A stretch of DNA of 64,000 bases, taken from positions 248,001-312,000 of the forward strand of contig UQQF01000001.1 of the NCBI GenBank assembly GCA_900543085.1, given 5' to 3'. The position numbers and the translations under genes were made by a program. Each line of letters opens with the position of its first letter. Positions within the stretch are counted from its first letter, which is position 1. Under the pieces are notes generated by a model, which searched no databases, was not told the DNA's origin, and was given only the letters and a program-made list of their open reading frames with translations. This document shows, piece by piece, positions 33,901 to 42,836 of the stretch. This DNA is from an uncultured Eubacteriales bacterium. GTDB lineage: Bacteria; Bacillota; Clostridia; Oscillospirales; Oscillospiraceae.

Positions 33901-33928
33901 CGGATATTTCCAGCGCTCTCAGATACAA
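30872..33928 (-). CDS. smc: Chromosome segregation SMC protein with short arms
   Basis: A 1018-residue condensin ATPase that compacts and separates chromosomes with ScpA and ScpB. The N-terminal head has Walker A GPNGSGKSN (31-39). Coiled-coil arm one covers about 170-410 and the hinge about 411-590 (with GFGGAVKAV and the glycine-rich GGSMTGGSAGKNAG). Arm two covers about 590-830, and the C-terminal head has LSGGE (907-911) and Walker B VMDEIEAALDEANV. Each arm is about 240 residues, shorter than the roughly 330 of Bacillus SMC, yet both are equal, so this is a genuine short form and not a truncation. Confidence 0.95.
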   Translation of the reverse strand: MYLRALEISGFKSFPERARLTFERDITAIVGPNGSGKSNISDAILWVMGEQSSRTLRGGKMQDVIFGGTAKRPSMGVAQVSLILDNSAGIFDVDAEEVTITRKYYRSGESEYYINRQQVRLRDVNELLMDTGLGRDGYSIIGQGRIAEIVSGKSAERREVLEEAAGISRYRYRKEEAERRLARTDENLLRINDKIEELELQVKPLKEQAEVAKRYLTLRDELRVAEVSLWMSDLDTLREQSGTLESEYNETKAALEAAKRELQGLYSRSEVLTERMRAKDVEAEARRSELSGAQSRIAEQEARAAALQSRIESSEQNAARMRTEMSELTGRVQEIQGQIEAGRARIAEIDAQKKKLEEDAQSARNVAEGRRMRIANRERELNELSDELTKQIVELRSADSRINMLEEMERDYEGFGGAVKAVMREAKRGALRGVHGTVSELLRTDEHTALAIETALGAAIQNVVVDTQNDGKRAIEFLQRRNAGRATFLPLDAIRGGRLDAIPGGDEGCLGLAVDLIEFEAKYKNVFENLLGRTLIAETLTDAIAISRRNGGRVKIVTLDGQVMNAGGSMTGGSAGKNAGILSRRSELEKLQAGRGRLARRRDELTSRTDELKRTLTAARYELDVATQEIQTINNELASLAAERRTTENAAGQFEALMAGLTGDSAAREKAISDVLAAADSYRRELDEVRSAIDTLNAEADKIRASISEATSSRLEVEGERTRTDKAAQEKNAAILDLERALARAEQKKLSAEMEEKQLTDKLWDGYELSHSAAEAIRQPVESRPKAARRISELRREMTSLGNPNIGAIDEYARVSERYEFLAGQRDDVEKAKNELLGIITDITGEMRSIFSREFTAINESFKETFTELFGGGSAELTITPADDVLGGDIDIRVQPPGKAVTTLTLLSGGEMAFVAIALYFAIIKIRPTPFCVMDEIEAALDEANVNRFASHMRELADKTQFIVITHRRGTMEEADRLYGVTMQEKGVSKVIELDLDEATKQIEEEDNGILRQDKAGA

Positions 33929-34034
33929 GTCACATTACCTCACAAAAATCATCCCATGTTTACGGACACGGGCATAATATTATATTACGCCAAGCGCCAT
34001 TTTGCAAGAATTTGCGGCGCATTTGGGCGTAAAA

Positions 34035-34057
34035 AGACCCGGGAAAACCCCGGGTCT
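34035..34057 (-). terminator. Terminator after the 34 kb membrane genes
   Basis: A 9-bp perfect stem (AGACCCGGG with its complement), a five-base loop, and a T run on the minus strand, 26 bases after the stop codon of the minus-strand gene at 34083. It separates that pair from smc. Confidence 0.75.
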
Positions 34058-34082
34058 GACTGTTCAATTTGCGCGCCGGAAT

Positions 34083-34583
34083 TCAGGCTCCCCAGTGCCC
34101 GGCGCAGATTAGCCGCTCGGCCAGGGCGCTGACGCCGCCGGTTACGATGTTGGTTATCAGCAGCGTCCAGATGAGCCGCATATACCCCGCCTTCGTGTCC
34201 TTCTTGAGCATCTCCGGCTCTATGAGCACCTCGAACGTGAAGCTGACAGCGCAGAACACCCCGCCGATGATGTACGGCGGCCAGGCATGTCCGGGGAACT
34301 CGTCGTCGTTGCTCCAGAAATAGTACACGCAGGCCGCGCCGTAGGCGAGTATGTTACCTATAAGCACTATGGCCAGGGTCTTCCACGGCTGCTCCACGCG
34401 GGCTATAAACGTCAGCGCCGCGTACTCGGCGGCCACTGAGAGCGTGAAGGTAAACGGCAGCACGTGGAACGGCCGCCAGTCCGTCTCCCATATGAAGGAC
34501 GAGTGGGCAAGCGCTCCGAAGCTGAGGGCAAAGGCCAGGCTCAGCCCCGTGAGTACGACAGTTATGCCCTTTCCGGTCTTCAC
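34083..34583 (-). CDS. Uncharacterised membrane protein, four or five spans
   Basis: A 166-residue membrane protein with hydrophobic segments near residues 8-28, 42-62, 70-92, 105-125 and 138-158. Aromatic-rich loops (WETDWRPFHV and YYFWSNDDEFPGHAWPPY) lie outside. The chosen GTG start has GGGGGGT eight bases upstream; a GTG eight codons earlier is possible. Family not recognised. It follows the small membrane protein gene, probably in one transcript. Confidence 0.65.
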   Translation of the reverse strand: MKTGKGITVVLTGLSLAFALSFGALAHSSFIWETDWRPFHVLPFTFTLSVAAEYAALTFIARVEQPWKTLAIVLIGNILAYGAACVYYFWSNDDEFPGHAWPPYIIGGVFCAVSFTFEVLIEPEMLKKDTKAGYMRLIWTLLITNIVTGGVSALAERLICAGHWGA

Positions 34584-34608
34584 GCTCTTTACCCCCCGAT
34601 GACGCACG

Positions 34609-34818
34609 TCAGAAGGACAGCGAGATGCCCGGCTCCTCGGCTTCTTCGCCGCATATCACGGCTGTCACGGCATAGTTATCCTCCGCCGGCGCAGGGGCGG
34701 GCTTTGCCATATTGAAAACATTCAGGATGAACGCGGCGCAGCACACGACGCTGAGCAGCAGAGATACCGCAGCCGTTATAATCGTAAGCCTTATGGCCTT
34801 CTTCCTCGAATCACTCAC
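34609..34818 (-). CDS. Uncharacterised small membrane protein
   Basis: A 69-residue protein with a basic start (SDSRKKAIRL), one membrane helix (about 12-34, with a Cys pair), and a Pro/Ala/Glu-rich outside tail. It starts at GTG, with GGGAGG eight bases upstream. No family is recognised. Its stop lies only 26 bases from the next membrane gene start. Confidence 0.6.
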   Translation of the reverse strand: MSDSRKKAIRLTIITAAVSLLLSVVCCAAFILNVFNMAKPAPAPAEDNYAVTAVICGEEAEEPGISLSF

Positions 34819-34928
34819 ACAAACCGCCTCCCTTATCAGGTGGCCTTAGCATAGCATGGAAATGTATCGTAATTGCATCTTAGAAGTTACAATTTGGTCA
34901 CATTCCGAAAAAAGTTTCGTAAAAATTG

Positions 34929-35930
34929 TCAGTCCAGCTCGATACAGCTCACTCCGGCGTCCGGTTTCACGCGCAGGCGCTTCAGACCGAAGCGCTCAAT
35001 GAGGTATGCGCGGTTCGCCCCGTGCTGACCCACGAGCTGGCTCATAAGCCGGGGGTTCACGCGTATCACGGCCTCGCTCCCGGGCTGCGCGCCGGAGAGC
35101 AGGGCTTCCGCCTTTTCGCGCATTATGCGGCTCTTTACCAGCTCGCCCAGCGCGGGGTGGTAGGCTCCGCCCACGGCGTCGCCGCCGGACAGGTCCTCGG
35201 TGGGGTTCAGACCCAGGCGTATGACGGGTATGCCCGCCGACTCGAATATGGGCAATATCCGCGCGCAGACGCGCACGGCGTCCTCCACGGTGTGCTCACT
35301 GTAGCGCCCGGCCTTCCAGAGGTCGTAGAGCGCGGTGTCGCGGACTATGACCGTCGGGTACACGCGCACGCCGTCCGGCTCGAGCGCCGCGATGGCGCGC
35401 GCCGAGTCCACGTCGCACTCGTCGTCCGCGCCGGGCAGGCCGGTCATCATTTGCAGTATCAGCTTGAAGCCCGCGGCCTTGACGGCCTTCGCGGCGTCGG
35501 CCACGTCCTGAGCCGTGTGCCCCCTGCCCGCGAGCGCGAGCACCCGGTCGGACATGCTCTGCGCGCCCAGCTCTATGGTCTCCACGCCGCAGCGGCGCAG
35601 CCGGCTGAGCACCTCGCCGTCTATCGCGTCCGGCCTGGTGGACAGGCGTATGGCCGCTATGTCGCCGCTTTGCAGGTACGGCTGAGCCGCGCCCAGCAGC
35701 GCCTCCTGCTCACGGACGGGAATGGCGGTGAAGGAACCGCCGTAAAACGCCAATTGGCGGCGCCCCTCCGGCTCCGTGAGCGTTTTTGCGCGCTCGATCG
35801 CCGCGCGGACGTCCTCTGGCGTCGCGCTGGTGACGGAACCGGAGATGCGCCGCTGATTGCAGAATACGCAGTCGTTCGGGCAGCCCAGGTGCGGTACAAA
35901 GACCGGGATGATGCTCTCTCGCGCGCTCAT
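34929..35930 (-). CDS. Elp3-like radical SAM protein
   Basis: A 333-residue radical S-adenosylmethionine protein. The cluster-binding motif is CPNDCVFC (Cys 17, 21, 24), and the AFYGGSFTAIP and EIGAQS-like (ELGAQSM) blocks match the COG1243 group related to the Elp3 catalytic domain. No C-terminal acetyltransferase domain is present, so it is the short bacterial form found beside rnc and smc in many Firmicutes; a tRNA modification role is likely but not proven. It overlaps the rnc stop by four bases. Confidence 0.88.
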   Translation of the reverse strand: MSARESIIPVFVPHLGCPNDCVFCNQRRISGSVTSATPEDVRAAIERAKTLTEPEGRRQLAFYGGSFTAIPVREQEALLGAAQPYLQSGDIAAIRLSTRPDAIDGEVLSRLRRCGVETIELGAQSMSDRVLALAGRGHTAQDVADAAKAVKAAGFKLILQMMTGLPGADDECDVDSARAIAALEPDGVRVYPTVIVRDTALYDLWKAGRYSEHTVEDAVRVCARILPIFESAGIPVIRLGLNPTEDLSGGDAVGGAYHPALGELVKSRIMREKAEALLSGAQPGSEAVIRVNPRLMSQLVGQHGANRAYLIERFGLKRLRVKPDAGVSCIELD

Positions 35931-36604
35931 TTGCCGTTCAGCTCCCTGAGCGCGGCGTGCGCGGCGGCCTGCTCGGCCTCCTTCTTGGTCCGGCCGGAGC
36001 CGGAGCCGATGGGCTTGCCGTTGAGGCTGACCTGGCTGGTGAAGGTCTTGTCGTGGTCCGGCCCGCTCTCGCCCAGCAGCTCGTAGGTGAGCACGCTGCC
36101 GCTCTTGCGCTGCACCAGCTCCTGCAGCTCGGTCTTGCTGTCGCCGGAGGCGACATATCCGCCGTCGAGCGCGGAGAGGATGTGCCCCGTGATGAACCTG
36201 CTGGCCACGTCCATGCCCCCGTCGAGGTACATCGCGGCTATCAGCGCCTCCACGGCGTCGGCCAGGATGCTGGTGCGGCTGCGGCCGCCGGTGTGCTCCT
36301 CGCCCCTGCCCAGGCGCATGTATTCGCCCAGACCCAGCTCTGAGGCCACATGGTGCAGACTCTCCTCGCAGACGAGCTGCGCCCTCATGCGGGTCATGCG
36401 CCCCTCGGGCATGTCCGGGAAACGGCGGTACAGCGCGTCGGCCACTACAAGGCCGAGCACGCTGTCACCCAGGAATTCCAGACGCTCGTTGCTCTCACAG
36501 CTCCTGCCGCGGTTCTCATTGGCGTAGGAGCTGTGTGTGAGCGCGTTTACAAGCAGTCCGCGGTTCTTGAAGCTGTAGTCTAGTTTTGCTTCTATGGCTT
36601 CCAT
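35927..36604 (-). CDS. rnc: Ribonuclease III
   Basis: A 225-residue double-stranded RNA endonuclease acting in rRNA maturation and RNA turnover. The catalytic signature is ERLEFLGDSVLGLV with the second acidic patch in ILADAVEALIAA. A double-stranded RNA-binding domain occupies the C-terminal 70 residues. The start is uncertain: ATG 36604 gives the family-typical N-terminus, while a start nine codons earlier would overlap acpP. Confidence 0.95.
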   Translation of the reverse strand: MEAIEAKLDYSFKNRGLLVNALTHSSYANENRGRSCESNERLEFLGDSVLGLVVADALYRRFPDMPEGRMTRMRAQLVCEESLHHVASELGLGEYMRLGRGEEHTGGRSRTSILADAVEALIAAMYLDGGMDVASRFITGHILSALDGGYVASGDSKTELQELVQRKSGSVLTYELLGESGPDHDKTFTSQVSLNGKPIGSGSGRTKKEAEQAAAHAALRELNGK

Positions 36605-36605
36605 C

Positions 36606-36842
36606 TCAGTTGTTGGACGCCTTCTCAACATAGTCCACGAGGTCGCCGATGGTGCTGATGCCCTTGAGGTCGTCCTCGCTTATCTCGCCCAGGTCGAACA
36701 TCTCCTCGATCGTCATGCTCAACTCGACCACGTCGAGGCTGTCGGCGTTCAGATCGTCGGTGAAGCTGGTGTCACGGCTGAGGCTTTCGGCGTCGACAAC
36801 AAACTGCTTTGCCACCAGGTCGCGAATCTTCTCGTAAATCAT
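36606..36842 (-). CDS. acpP: Acyl carrier protein
   Basis: A 78-residue, very acidic carrier of growing fatty acyl chains. The phosphopantetheine attachment serine is in NADSLDVVEL. It is placed between plsX and rnc, the usual Gram-positive order, and overlaps the plsX stop (ATGA). Confidence 0.97.
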   Translation of the reverse strand: MIYEKIRDLVAKQFVVDAESLSRDTSFTDDLNADSLDVVELSMTIEEMFDLGEISEDDLKGISTIGDLVDYVEKASNN

Positions 36843-37867
36843 TTTGTTTCCTCCATTTCCGCTGCCTCCTCCGGGTCGAGGCGCATGTGTTCTATGTTTT
36901 TCTCTATCTCCTCAATGACGCCGGCGCGGGAGAAATTGACCGCCTGGCGTATTGCGCTGAATATTGCCTCCTCATTGGAGGAGCCGTGGGCTTTGATGAC
37001 CGGCTTGGAGATGCCCAGCAGAGCCGTGCCGCCGATCTTGTTGACGTCCAGGCCGTCCTTCATGCCCTGCAGGTCGTTCTTGAGCACGGCGGCAGCCAGC
37101 TTGTTCTTCGTGCTGGCATAAAACACGCCCTTGAGCTGGCCGAGCGCGAACTTTATCATGCCCTCGCTGGCCTTCAGGAACACGTTGCCCGTGAAGCCGT
37201 CCGTAACTACGACGTCCACGCCTCCGGCCATGACGTCAGTGCCCTCTACGTTGCCGATGAAGTTTATCCTCCCGGCGTCCGAGGCCTTTTTCAGCAGCTT
37301 GAAGCTCTCCTTTTGCAGCGGCGCGCCCTTTGTGGGCTCCGTGCCGTTGCTGAGCAGACCCACGCGCGGGCGCGGGCAGCCCATGATCTTGTCGGCGTAG
37401 AAGCTGCCCATGTAGGCGAATTGCAGCAGGTACTCCGGCGTGCACTCCACGTTGGCGCCGCAGTCTATGAGCATGACGCCGCGCGCGCCGTTTGGCAGCA
37501 CGGGCGCGAGAGCGGCGCGGCGTATGCCGGGGATGCGCTTGGCAGTCAGCGTCGCGCCAGTGAGCAGGGCTCCGGTGCTTCCGGCGGACACCACGGCGTC
37601 ACCTTCGCCGGCGCGCAGCATTTTGAGCGCCACGGCCATGCTGGAATCCTTCTTGCGCCGCGTGGCGGTGCTCGGGTCGTCCTCCATGGTGATGACCTCG
37701 CGCGCGTCGACTATGTCCGCCTTCGCGTCGCCCACGAGAGGTTCTATCCTCTCCTTCTGGCCGATGAGCGTGACCTCCACGCCCAGCTCCCTGGCAGCCC
37801 TGAGCGCGCCCAGAACCGGCGAGCTCGGCGCGTTGTCGCCTCCCATGGCGTCAATAAGTATCCTCAA
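36839..37867 (-). CDS. plsX: Phosphate acyltransferase PlsX
   Basis: A 342-residue enzyme that converts acyl-ACP to acyl-phosphate, the first step of phospholipid synthesis in Gram-positives. The start [15 protein letters not shown] and the GALLTGAT and [10 protein letters not shown] blocks are typical. Translation starts at TTG overlapping the trmFO stop (TTGA), with AAAGGAGG ten bases upstream. Together with acpP it supplies acyl chains for membrane lipids. Confidence 0.95.
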   Translation of the reverse strand: MRILIDAMGGDNAPSSPVLGALRAARELGVEVTLIGQKERIEPLVGDAKADIVDAREVITMEDDPSTATRRKKDSSMAVALKMLRAGEGDAVVSAGSTGALLTGATLTAKRIPGIRRAALAPVLPNGARGVMLIDCGANVECTPEYLLQFAYMGSFYADKIMGCPRPRVGLLSNGTEPTKGAPLQKESFKLLKKASDAGRINFIGNVEGTDVMAGGVDVVVTDGFTGNVFLKASEGMIKFALGQLKGVFYASTKNKLAAAVLKNDLQGMKDGLDVNKIGGTALLGISKPVIKAHGSSNEEAIFSAIRQAVNFSRAGVIEEIEKNIEHMRLDPEEAAEMEETK

Positions 37868-39180
37868 TAGGAAAAAACCTCCTTTGCTTTGAGCCGGTCT
37901 ATTATCTCGAGCGAGCGCGCGGATATCTCCGCATTCTTGTTGCGCTTGCCCTTGACGCGATAGCCCAGCGGTGTGATTATGCCAAAGTTGATGTTCATCG
38001 GCTGAAAATCGCCCACGCTTCCGCCGGAGACATACTCCGCCAGCGCGCCTATGGCCGTCTCGCGCGGGAAGTCCACGCTCTCCAGTCCGAGCACGCGCGC
38101 GGCGGTCTCGACGCCCACCAGCAATCCGCTGGCGGCGCTCTCGACGTAGCCCTCCACGCCGGTCATCTGCCCGGCGAAGCTTATTCGCGGCTCGGCCTTC
38201 AGCCGGTAATAGCGGTCCAGCAGGCGCGGGGAGTCGAGATAGGTGTTGCGGTGCATGACCCCGTAGCGCACAAAGTCCGCCCCGCGCAGGGCGGGGATCA
38301 TGGAGAATACGCGCTTCTGCTCGCCCCAGGTGAGGTGGGTCTGGAAGCCGACGAGGTTGTAGAGCGTGCCGTCGGCGTTGTCCTGCCGCAGCTGGACTAC
38401 GGCGTAGTCCTCCGCGCCGGTGTTGGGATTCACCAGCCCCACGGGCTTCATCGGCCCGTAGCGGAGCGTATCCTCTCCCCTGCGCGCCATGACCTCGACG
38501 GGCATGCAGCCTTCAAAGACCGCGCCGTCGTCAAAGCCGTGCACGGGAGCCTCCTTCGCCTCGCGCAGCTCGGCGACGAAGGCGGTGTACTCCTCGCGGG
38601 TCATGGGGCAGTTTATGTAGTCCGCCGTGCCCTTGCCGTATCGGCTGGCGCGGTAGGCGATGGTCATGTCCACGCTCTCGAGCGTGACGATGGGCGCGAC
38701 GGCGTCGTAGAAGTGCAAATCGAACTCCGGACACAGGGACTTTATCCTCTCGGCCATGGCGTCGCTGGTGAGCGGTCCCGTGGCTATGACCACCTCGCCG
38801 TCGGGGATGTCCGTTGCCTCGGCTCGGACTATCTCAATGTTCGGCTCGGCCTCGAGCTTTTCGGTTATATACCGCGCGAAGCCCTCGCGGTCAACGGCCA
38901 GCGCTCCGCCGGCGGCCACGCGGTGCTTTTCAGCCGACTCCATTATCAGCGAGCCGAGGCGGCGCATCTCCTCTTTCAGCAGCCCGACCGCGTTGGACAG
39001 GTCGTCGCCGCGCAGGGAGTTGGAGCACACGAGCTCGGCGAAATACTCGCTCTTGTGCGCCGGGGTGTACTTCTCCGGCTTCATCTCGATAAGGCGCACG
39101 TGTATGCCGCGCCTGGCGAGCTGCCACGCGCACTCGCTTCCGGCGAGTCCCGCGCCTATGACGGTGACGCTGTTCATCAT
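37864..39180 (-). CDS. trmFO: TrmFO, folate-dependent tRNA (uracil-54) methyltransferase
   Basis: A 438-residue FAD enzyme that makes ribothymidine-54 in tRNA using methylene-tetrahydrofolate. The dinucleotide site is [17 protein letters not shown]; later blocks ELVCSNSLR and [16 protein letters not shown] are family markers. The start ATG overlaps the topA stop (ATGATG). The much longer frame upstream runs antisense-like through the lysine-rich end of topA and is rejected. Confidence 0.95.
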   Translation of the reverse strand: MMNSVTVIGAGLAGSECAWQLARRGIHVRLIEMKPEKYTPAHKSEYFAELVCSNSLRGDDLSNAVGLLKEEMRRLGSLIMESAEKHRVAAGGALAVDREGFARYITEKLEAEPNIEIVRAEATDIPDGEVVIATGPLTSDAMAERIKSLCPEFDLHFYDAVAPIVTLESVDMTIAYRASRYGKGTADYINCPMTREEYTAFVAELREAKEAPVHGFDDGAVFEGCMPVEVMARRGEDTLRYGPMKPVGLVNPNTGAEDYAVVQLRQDNADGTLYNLVGFQTHLTWGEQKRVFSMIPALRGADFVRYGVMHRNTYLDSPRLLDRYYRLKAEPRISFAGQMTGVEGYVESAASGLLVGVETAARVLGLESVDFPRETAIGALAEYVSGGSVGDFQPMNINFGIITPLGYRVKGKRNKNAEISARSLEIIDRLKAKEVFSY

Positions 39181-41528
39181 ACGGCCTCCCCGGCGGACGC
39201 GGCCTTGCCGCGCGCGGAAGTCTTCTTCGCCGCGGGCTTTTTGGCCGTCTTGGTTTTCTTGGCCGTCGTGGTCTTTTTGGCGGTCGTCGTTTTCTTGGCC
39301 GCAGTCTTTTTGGAGGCGGGCTTTTTCGCTGCTGCGCCGCCGTCGGCCTCGGCCGCCTCGGCGTTGTCCTCGGCCTTCTTTACCTTGTAGCCGCGCTGCT
39401 CGGGCGGGAGATAGTTCGCGCACTCGGGGTTAATGCAGAACGGCTTGCTCCTGCCGCGGCCGGAGCGCTTGAACAGCGTCTTGCCGCACTCGGGGCAGAC
39501 GTCCTTGGTGGGGACGTCCCAGGTCATGAAGCCTATTATCTCCCTGCCGTCGGCGCCCGTACCGCGCCAGGGGCAGTCCTTGCCCCGCTCGCAGGCGTAG
39601 TAGGCGTAGCCGTTGCGGGAGGTGCGCTTGAGCAGCCTGCCGCCGCAGGCCGGGCACTTGCCGGGCATCTCCACGACGATAGGCATGGTGAACGTGCAGT
39701 CCGGATACCCGGGGCAGGCCAGGAAGCGCCCGAACCGGCCGGACTTATACACCAGCTTGCGGCCGCAGTTGGGGCAGATCTCGTCGCTCTCCTCGTCGGG
39801 GACTTTGATGCGAACGCCCTCCATGGCCGTCTCGGCCTCTTTCATCTCTTTTTCAAATCCGCCGTAGAAGTCGGCCAGATAGGTCTTCCACTCCTTCTCG
39901 CCCTTTTCTATCTCGTCCAGGCCGTCTTCCATTCGGGCCGTGAACTTCAGGTCGACGATGTCCGGGAAGCGCTCCTCCATCAGGCCGGTCACCACCTCGC
40001 CGAGCGAGGTCGGGCGCAGGTACTTGCCCTCCTTGACCACGTACTCGTGGCTGATGATGGTCGTTATGGTGGGCGCATAGGTACTCGGACGGCCTATGCC
40101 CTTCTCCTCCATCGCGCGTATGAGCGTGGCCTCGGTGTAGCGGCTGGGCGGCTGGGTGAAGCGCTGCTCCTTATCCAGCTTTTTGCACCTGGCGCTCTCG
40201 CCCTCGGTCAGGTTGGGTATGCGCTTGACCGGCGCGGCGCTCTCGTCGTCCTTGGAGTCCTCGTAGACCGCAGTATAGCCCGGGAACACAAGCTCGGAAT
40301 AGCTGGCGCGGAAGCTGTGTCCGGCGCAGCCGGCGTCCACGGTGACGTTGTCGTACACGGCATTGGCCATCTGGCTGGCGGTGAACCTGCCCCAGATGAG
40401 CCTGTAGAGCATGTACTGCTCGCGCGTCAGGTCGTGGCGCACCATCTCGGGCGCCAGCGCGGCATTGGTCGGACGTATGGCCTCGTGCGCGTCCTGTGCG
40501 CCTGCGCGAGCCTTGTAGCGCCTGGGCTGGGCGGGGCAGTACGCCTCGCCGTAGTGGTCGGTTATAAAGCTGCGCGCGGCGGCGAGCGCCTCCTCGCTGA
40601 GACGCAGCGAGTCGGTGCGCATGTAGGTTATGAGGCCGATGGTGCCCTGGCCGGTGATGTCCACGCCCTCGTAAAGCTGCTGGGCTATGCTCATCGTGCG
40701 GCGGGGCGTCATGCCCAGGCGGCGGCTGGCCTCCTGCTGCAGCGTGCTGGTGATGAAGGGCGGCGAGGGGCTGCGCTCCTTCTTGCCGCGCTTCACGGCG
40801 TCTATCGTAAACGTGTTGTCCTTTACGTCGGCTATGATGCCGTCGACCTGCTGCTCGCTTTTGATGTCGACCTTTTTCTTGCCCTCGCCGTAGTAGCGCG
40901 CGGTGAACTCGCTGCCGTCGTCGCGCAGCAGCGTGGCGTCGAGCAGCCAGTACTCCTCGGGCACAAAGGCGCGTATCTCCTTTTCGCGGTCGACCACCAT
41001 GCGCGTGGCCACGCTCTGCACGCGGCCGGCGCTGAGGCCGCGGCGGATCTTCTTCCACAGCAGCGGACTCAGCTCGTAACCCACGATGCGGTCGAGGATG
41101 CGCCGCGCCTGCTGGGCGTCCACCAGGTCTATATCTATGTCGCGCGGAGACTGGATGCTCTCCGTGACCACTTTCTTCGTTATCTCGTTGAAGGTCACGC
41201 GCACGGCCTTGTCGTCGGGCAGGCCGAGCAGCTCCTTCAAATGCCAGGCGATGGCCTCTCCCTCGCGGTCAGGGTCGGTCGCGAGGTAGACGATGTCCGC
41301 CTTTTCCGCGCTCTTTTTGAGCTCGGAGATGATGTCCTCCTTGCCCTTGACCGGGATATAGTGCGGCTCGAAGCCGTTTTCTATGTCCACGCCCATCGTG
41401 CTCTTGGGCAGGTCACGCAGGTGACCCATGCTGGCGAGAACCTTGAAGTCCTTGCCCAGATATTTCTCTATGGTTCTTGCTTTCGCCGGCGACTCGACGA
41501 TAACGAGCGCCGTCTTTCCTTTCGCCAT
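39177..41528 (-). CDS. topA: DNA topoisomerase I with lysine-rich C-terminal tail
   Basis: A 783-residue type IA topoisomerase that relaxes negative supercoils. The Toprim domain begins [19 protein letters not shown] and the catalytic tyrosine lies in [10 protein letters not shown]. Three zinc-ribbon modules follow near residues 600-720 (CPNCG, CPACG, CPECG starts). After them comes a tail of about 65 residues built from Ala-Lys-Lys/Thr repeats (for example [16 protein letters not shown]), resembling histone H1-like tails. The tail may increase DNA affinity or processivity. Confidence 0.95.
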   Translation of the reverse strand: MAKGKTALVIVESPAKARTIEKYLGKDFKVLASMGHLRDLPKSTMGVDIENGFEPHYIPVKGKEDIISELKKSAEKADIVYLATDPDREGEAIAWHLKELLGLPDDKAVRVTFNEITKKVVTESIQSPRDIDIDLVDAQQARRILDRIVGYELSPLLWKKIRRGLSAGRVQSVATRMVVDREKEIRAFVPEEYWLLDATLLRDDGSEFTARYYGEGKKKVDIKSEQQVDGIIADVKDNTFTIDAVKRGKKERSPSPPFITSTLQQEASRRLGMTPRRTMSIAQQLYEGVDITGQGTIGLITYMRTDSLRLSEEALAAARSFITDHYGEAYCPAQPRRYKARAGAQDAHEAIRPTNAALAPEMVRHDLTREQYMLYRLIWGRFTASQMANAVYDNVTVDAGCAGHSFRASYSELVFPGYTAVYEDSKDDESAAPVKRIPNLTEGESARCKKLDKEQRFTQPPSRYTEATLIRAMEEKGIGRPSTYAPTITTIISHEYVVKEGKYLRPTSLGEVVTGLMEERFPDIVDLKFTARMEDGLDEIEKGEKEWKTYLADFYGGFEKEMKEAETAMEGVRIKVPDEESDEICPNCGRKLVYKSGRFGRFLACPGYPDCTFTMPIVVEMPGKCPACGGRLLKRTSRNGYAYYACERGKDCPWRGTGADGREIIGFMTWDVPTKDVCPECGKTLFKRSGRGRSKPFCINPECANYLPPEQRGYKVKKAEDNAEAAEADGGAAAKKPASKKTAAKKTTTAKKTTTAKKTKTAKKPAAKKTSARGKAASAGEAV

Positions 41529-41538
41529 TAAAACGTCC

Positions 41539-42825
41539 TCACTTCTGACTGGATATGTTCAGGGAAAATCTTTTCCCGGGTTCTTGAAGCACGTAGCCCT
41601 TTATCTGCAGCATCGTCAGCTCGCTGAGCACCTGTGTAGCCGGGAGCGCGGTGCGCTCGATGATGTCGTCTACGTGCGTGTGCGGCTCTGTTATCGCCGT
41701 GACTATGGCGAGCTGGGCGCCGTCAAGCTCGGAGAGCTGTTTCTTCAAGTCAATATATTCCTCAGCCTCCGGCTTGTCAACGTCTTTTTTATCGAACAGG
41801 CGCTTCACGATGGGCTTTTTCCTGCGCGCTTTCCTGCTTTTTTCCGCCTTGCCCTCCTTTGGCTGGGTCTTGGCCGAGGCCATCACGGTCTTCACGCTCT
41901 CGGCGGCGGACTGCTCCAGCTCGCCGGAGAGCTTGCTCTCGCGGCCGTTCTCGTCTATGTCGGGAAAGCGCTCGGCAAAGCCGCCCAGCACGTCCCAGGC
42001 GGTCAGCGCCGGGTGCGCGCCCTCTATTATCAGCCGGTTCGAGCCGGCGGCGGTGACCGAGTCGGCGTTCGCGGGCACGGCGTACACCTCGCGCCCCTGG
42101 CTGAGCGCCTCGTCCACGAACAGCAGCGCGCCGCTGCGCTCCGGCGCTTCGACCACCAGCGTGGCCACGGACAGCCCGGAGGTTATGCGGTTCCTGGCGC
42201 GGAAGTTGGACGCGCGGGTCGGCGCGCCTGGGGCGTACTCGCTGACCAGGGCGCCGTAATACGCCACGTCGGAGGCCAGGGTGTCCCTCGGCGCGTCTAT
42301 CGCCGTGCCAAGCACGCCGATGCAGCCGCCTCCGGCCAGCAGCGCTCCGCGCGCCGCGGCGTAGTCTATGCCGCGCGTGAGGCCGGAGACCACCAGTCCG
42401 CCGCACTTTGTTATGCCGTAGCCCATGCGCTCGGCCATCTTTATGCCGTAATCGGTAGCGCTGCGCGTGCCGATGACGGCCACGGCGCAGCGGTCGTCCA
42501 CCACGGGGAGCTTGCCGTCGACGTACAGCACCAGCGGCGGGTCGTAGATCTCGTTCAGGCGGCCGGGATACGCCGCATCCTGCATCGTTATTACGCTTAT
42601 GCCCTTTTCGGCGCACACGCCCAGGGCGCGGTTGGCCGCGTCGGTGCTCTTGTTCTCCAGCGCGGCGCGCTCGTCGGCGTTGAGGAAGTCCAGGCGGTCA
42701 TAGTCCGCGCGCCGGGCAAAATACGCCTCCCGCACGCCGCCGAAGTGCGCGATAAGCAAGCTTTTCGCGCGGTAACGCACTCCTCCCAGCGATGACAGCC
42801 AGACCCAGTATTTCAAATCCGACAC
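41539..42825 (-). CDS. dprA: DNA processing protein DprA (Smf)
   Basis: A 428-residue protein that loads RecA on incoming single-stranded DNA in transformation. The Rossmann-like core has VIGTRSATDYG, GLTRGIDYAA, GVLGTAID and RNRITSGLS; the C-terminal part is a winged helix (near LPATQVLSELTMLQIKGYV). Between them lies a Lys-rich linker of about 40 residues. The GTG start with AGGAGG upstream is preferred over the longer frame that runs into the methyltransferase gene. Confidence 0.92.
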   Translation of the reverse strand: MSDLKYWVWLSSLGGVRYRAKSLLIAHFGGVREAYFARRADYDRLDFLNADERAALENKSTDAANRALGVCAEKGISVITMQDAAYPGRLNEIYDPPLVLYVDGKLPVVDDRCAVAVIGTRSATDYGIKMAERMGYGITKCGGLVVSGLTRGIDYAAARGALLAGGGCIGVLGTAIDAPRDTLASDVAYYGALVSEYAPGAPTRASNFRARNRITSGLSVATLVVEAPERSGALLFVDEALSQGREVYAVPANADSVTAAGSNRLIIEGAHPALTAWDVLGGFAERFPDIDENGRESKLSGELEQSAAESVKTVMASAKTQPKEGKAEKSRKARRKKPIVKRLFDKKDVDKPEAEEYIDLKKQLSELDGAQLAIVTAITEPHTHVDDIIERTALPATQVLSELTMLQIKGYVLQEPGKRFSLNISSQK

Positions 42826-42836
42826 GCCGTCACCTC

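Noticed and set aside
30872-33928. SMC as a truncated or frameshifted gene
   Set aside because: Both heads and the hinge are intact and both arms are equally short, so a deletion artefact on one side is unlikely.
29981-34132. A 1383-residue plus-strand open frame
   Set aside because: It is the complement of ftsY and smc; its composition has no domain, and GC-rich third positions commonly open antisense frames here.
39230-39340. Repeats in the topA end as a CRISPR or satellite array
   Set aside because: They are in-frame coding repeats of Ala/Lys/Thr codons with no spacer-repeat structure.
37864-39423. Very long trmFO frame with an Arg/Gly/Asp-rich N-terminus
   Set aside because: The extension overlaps the repetitive lysine tail of topA in another frame; the family-typical start at 39180 overlaps the topA stop.
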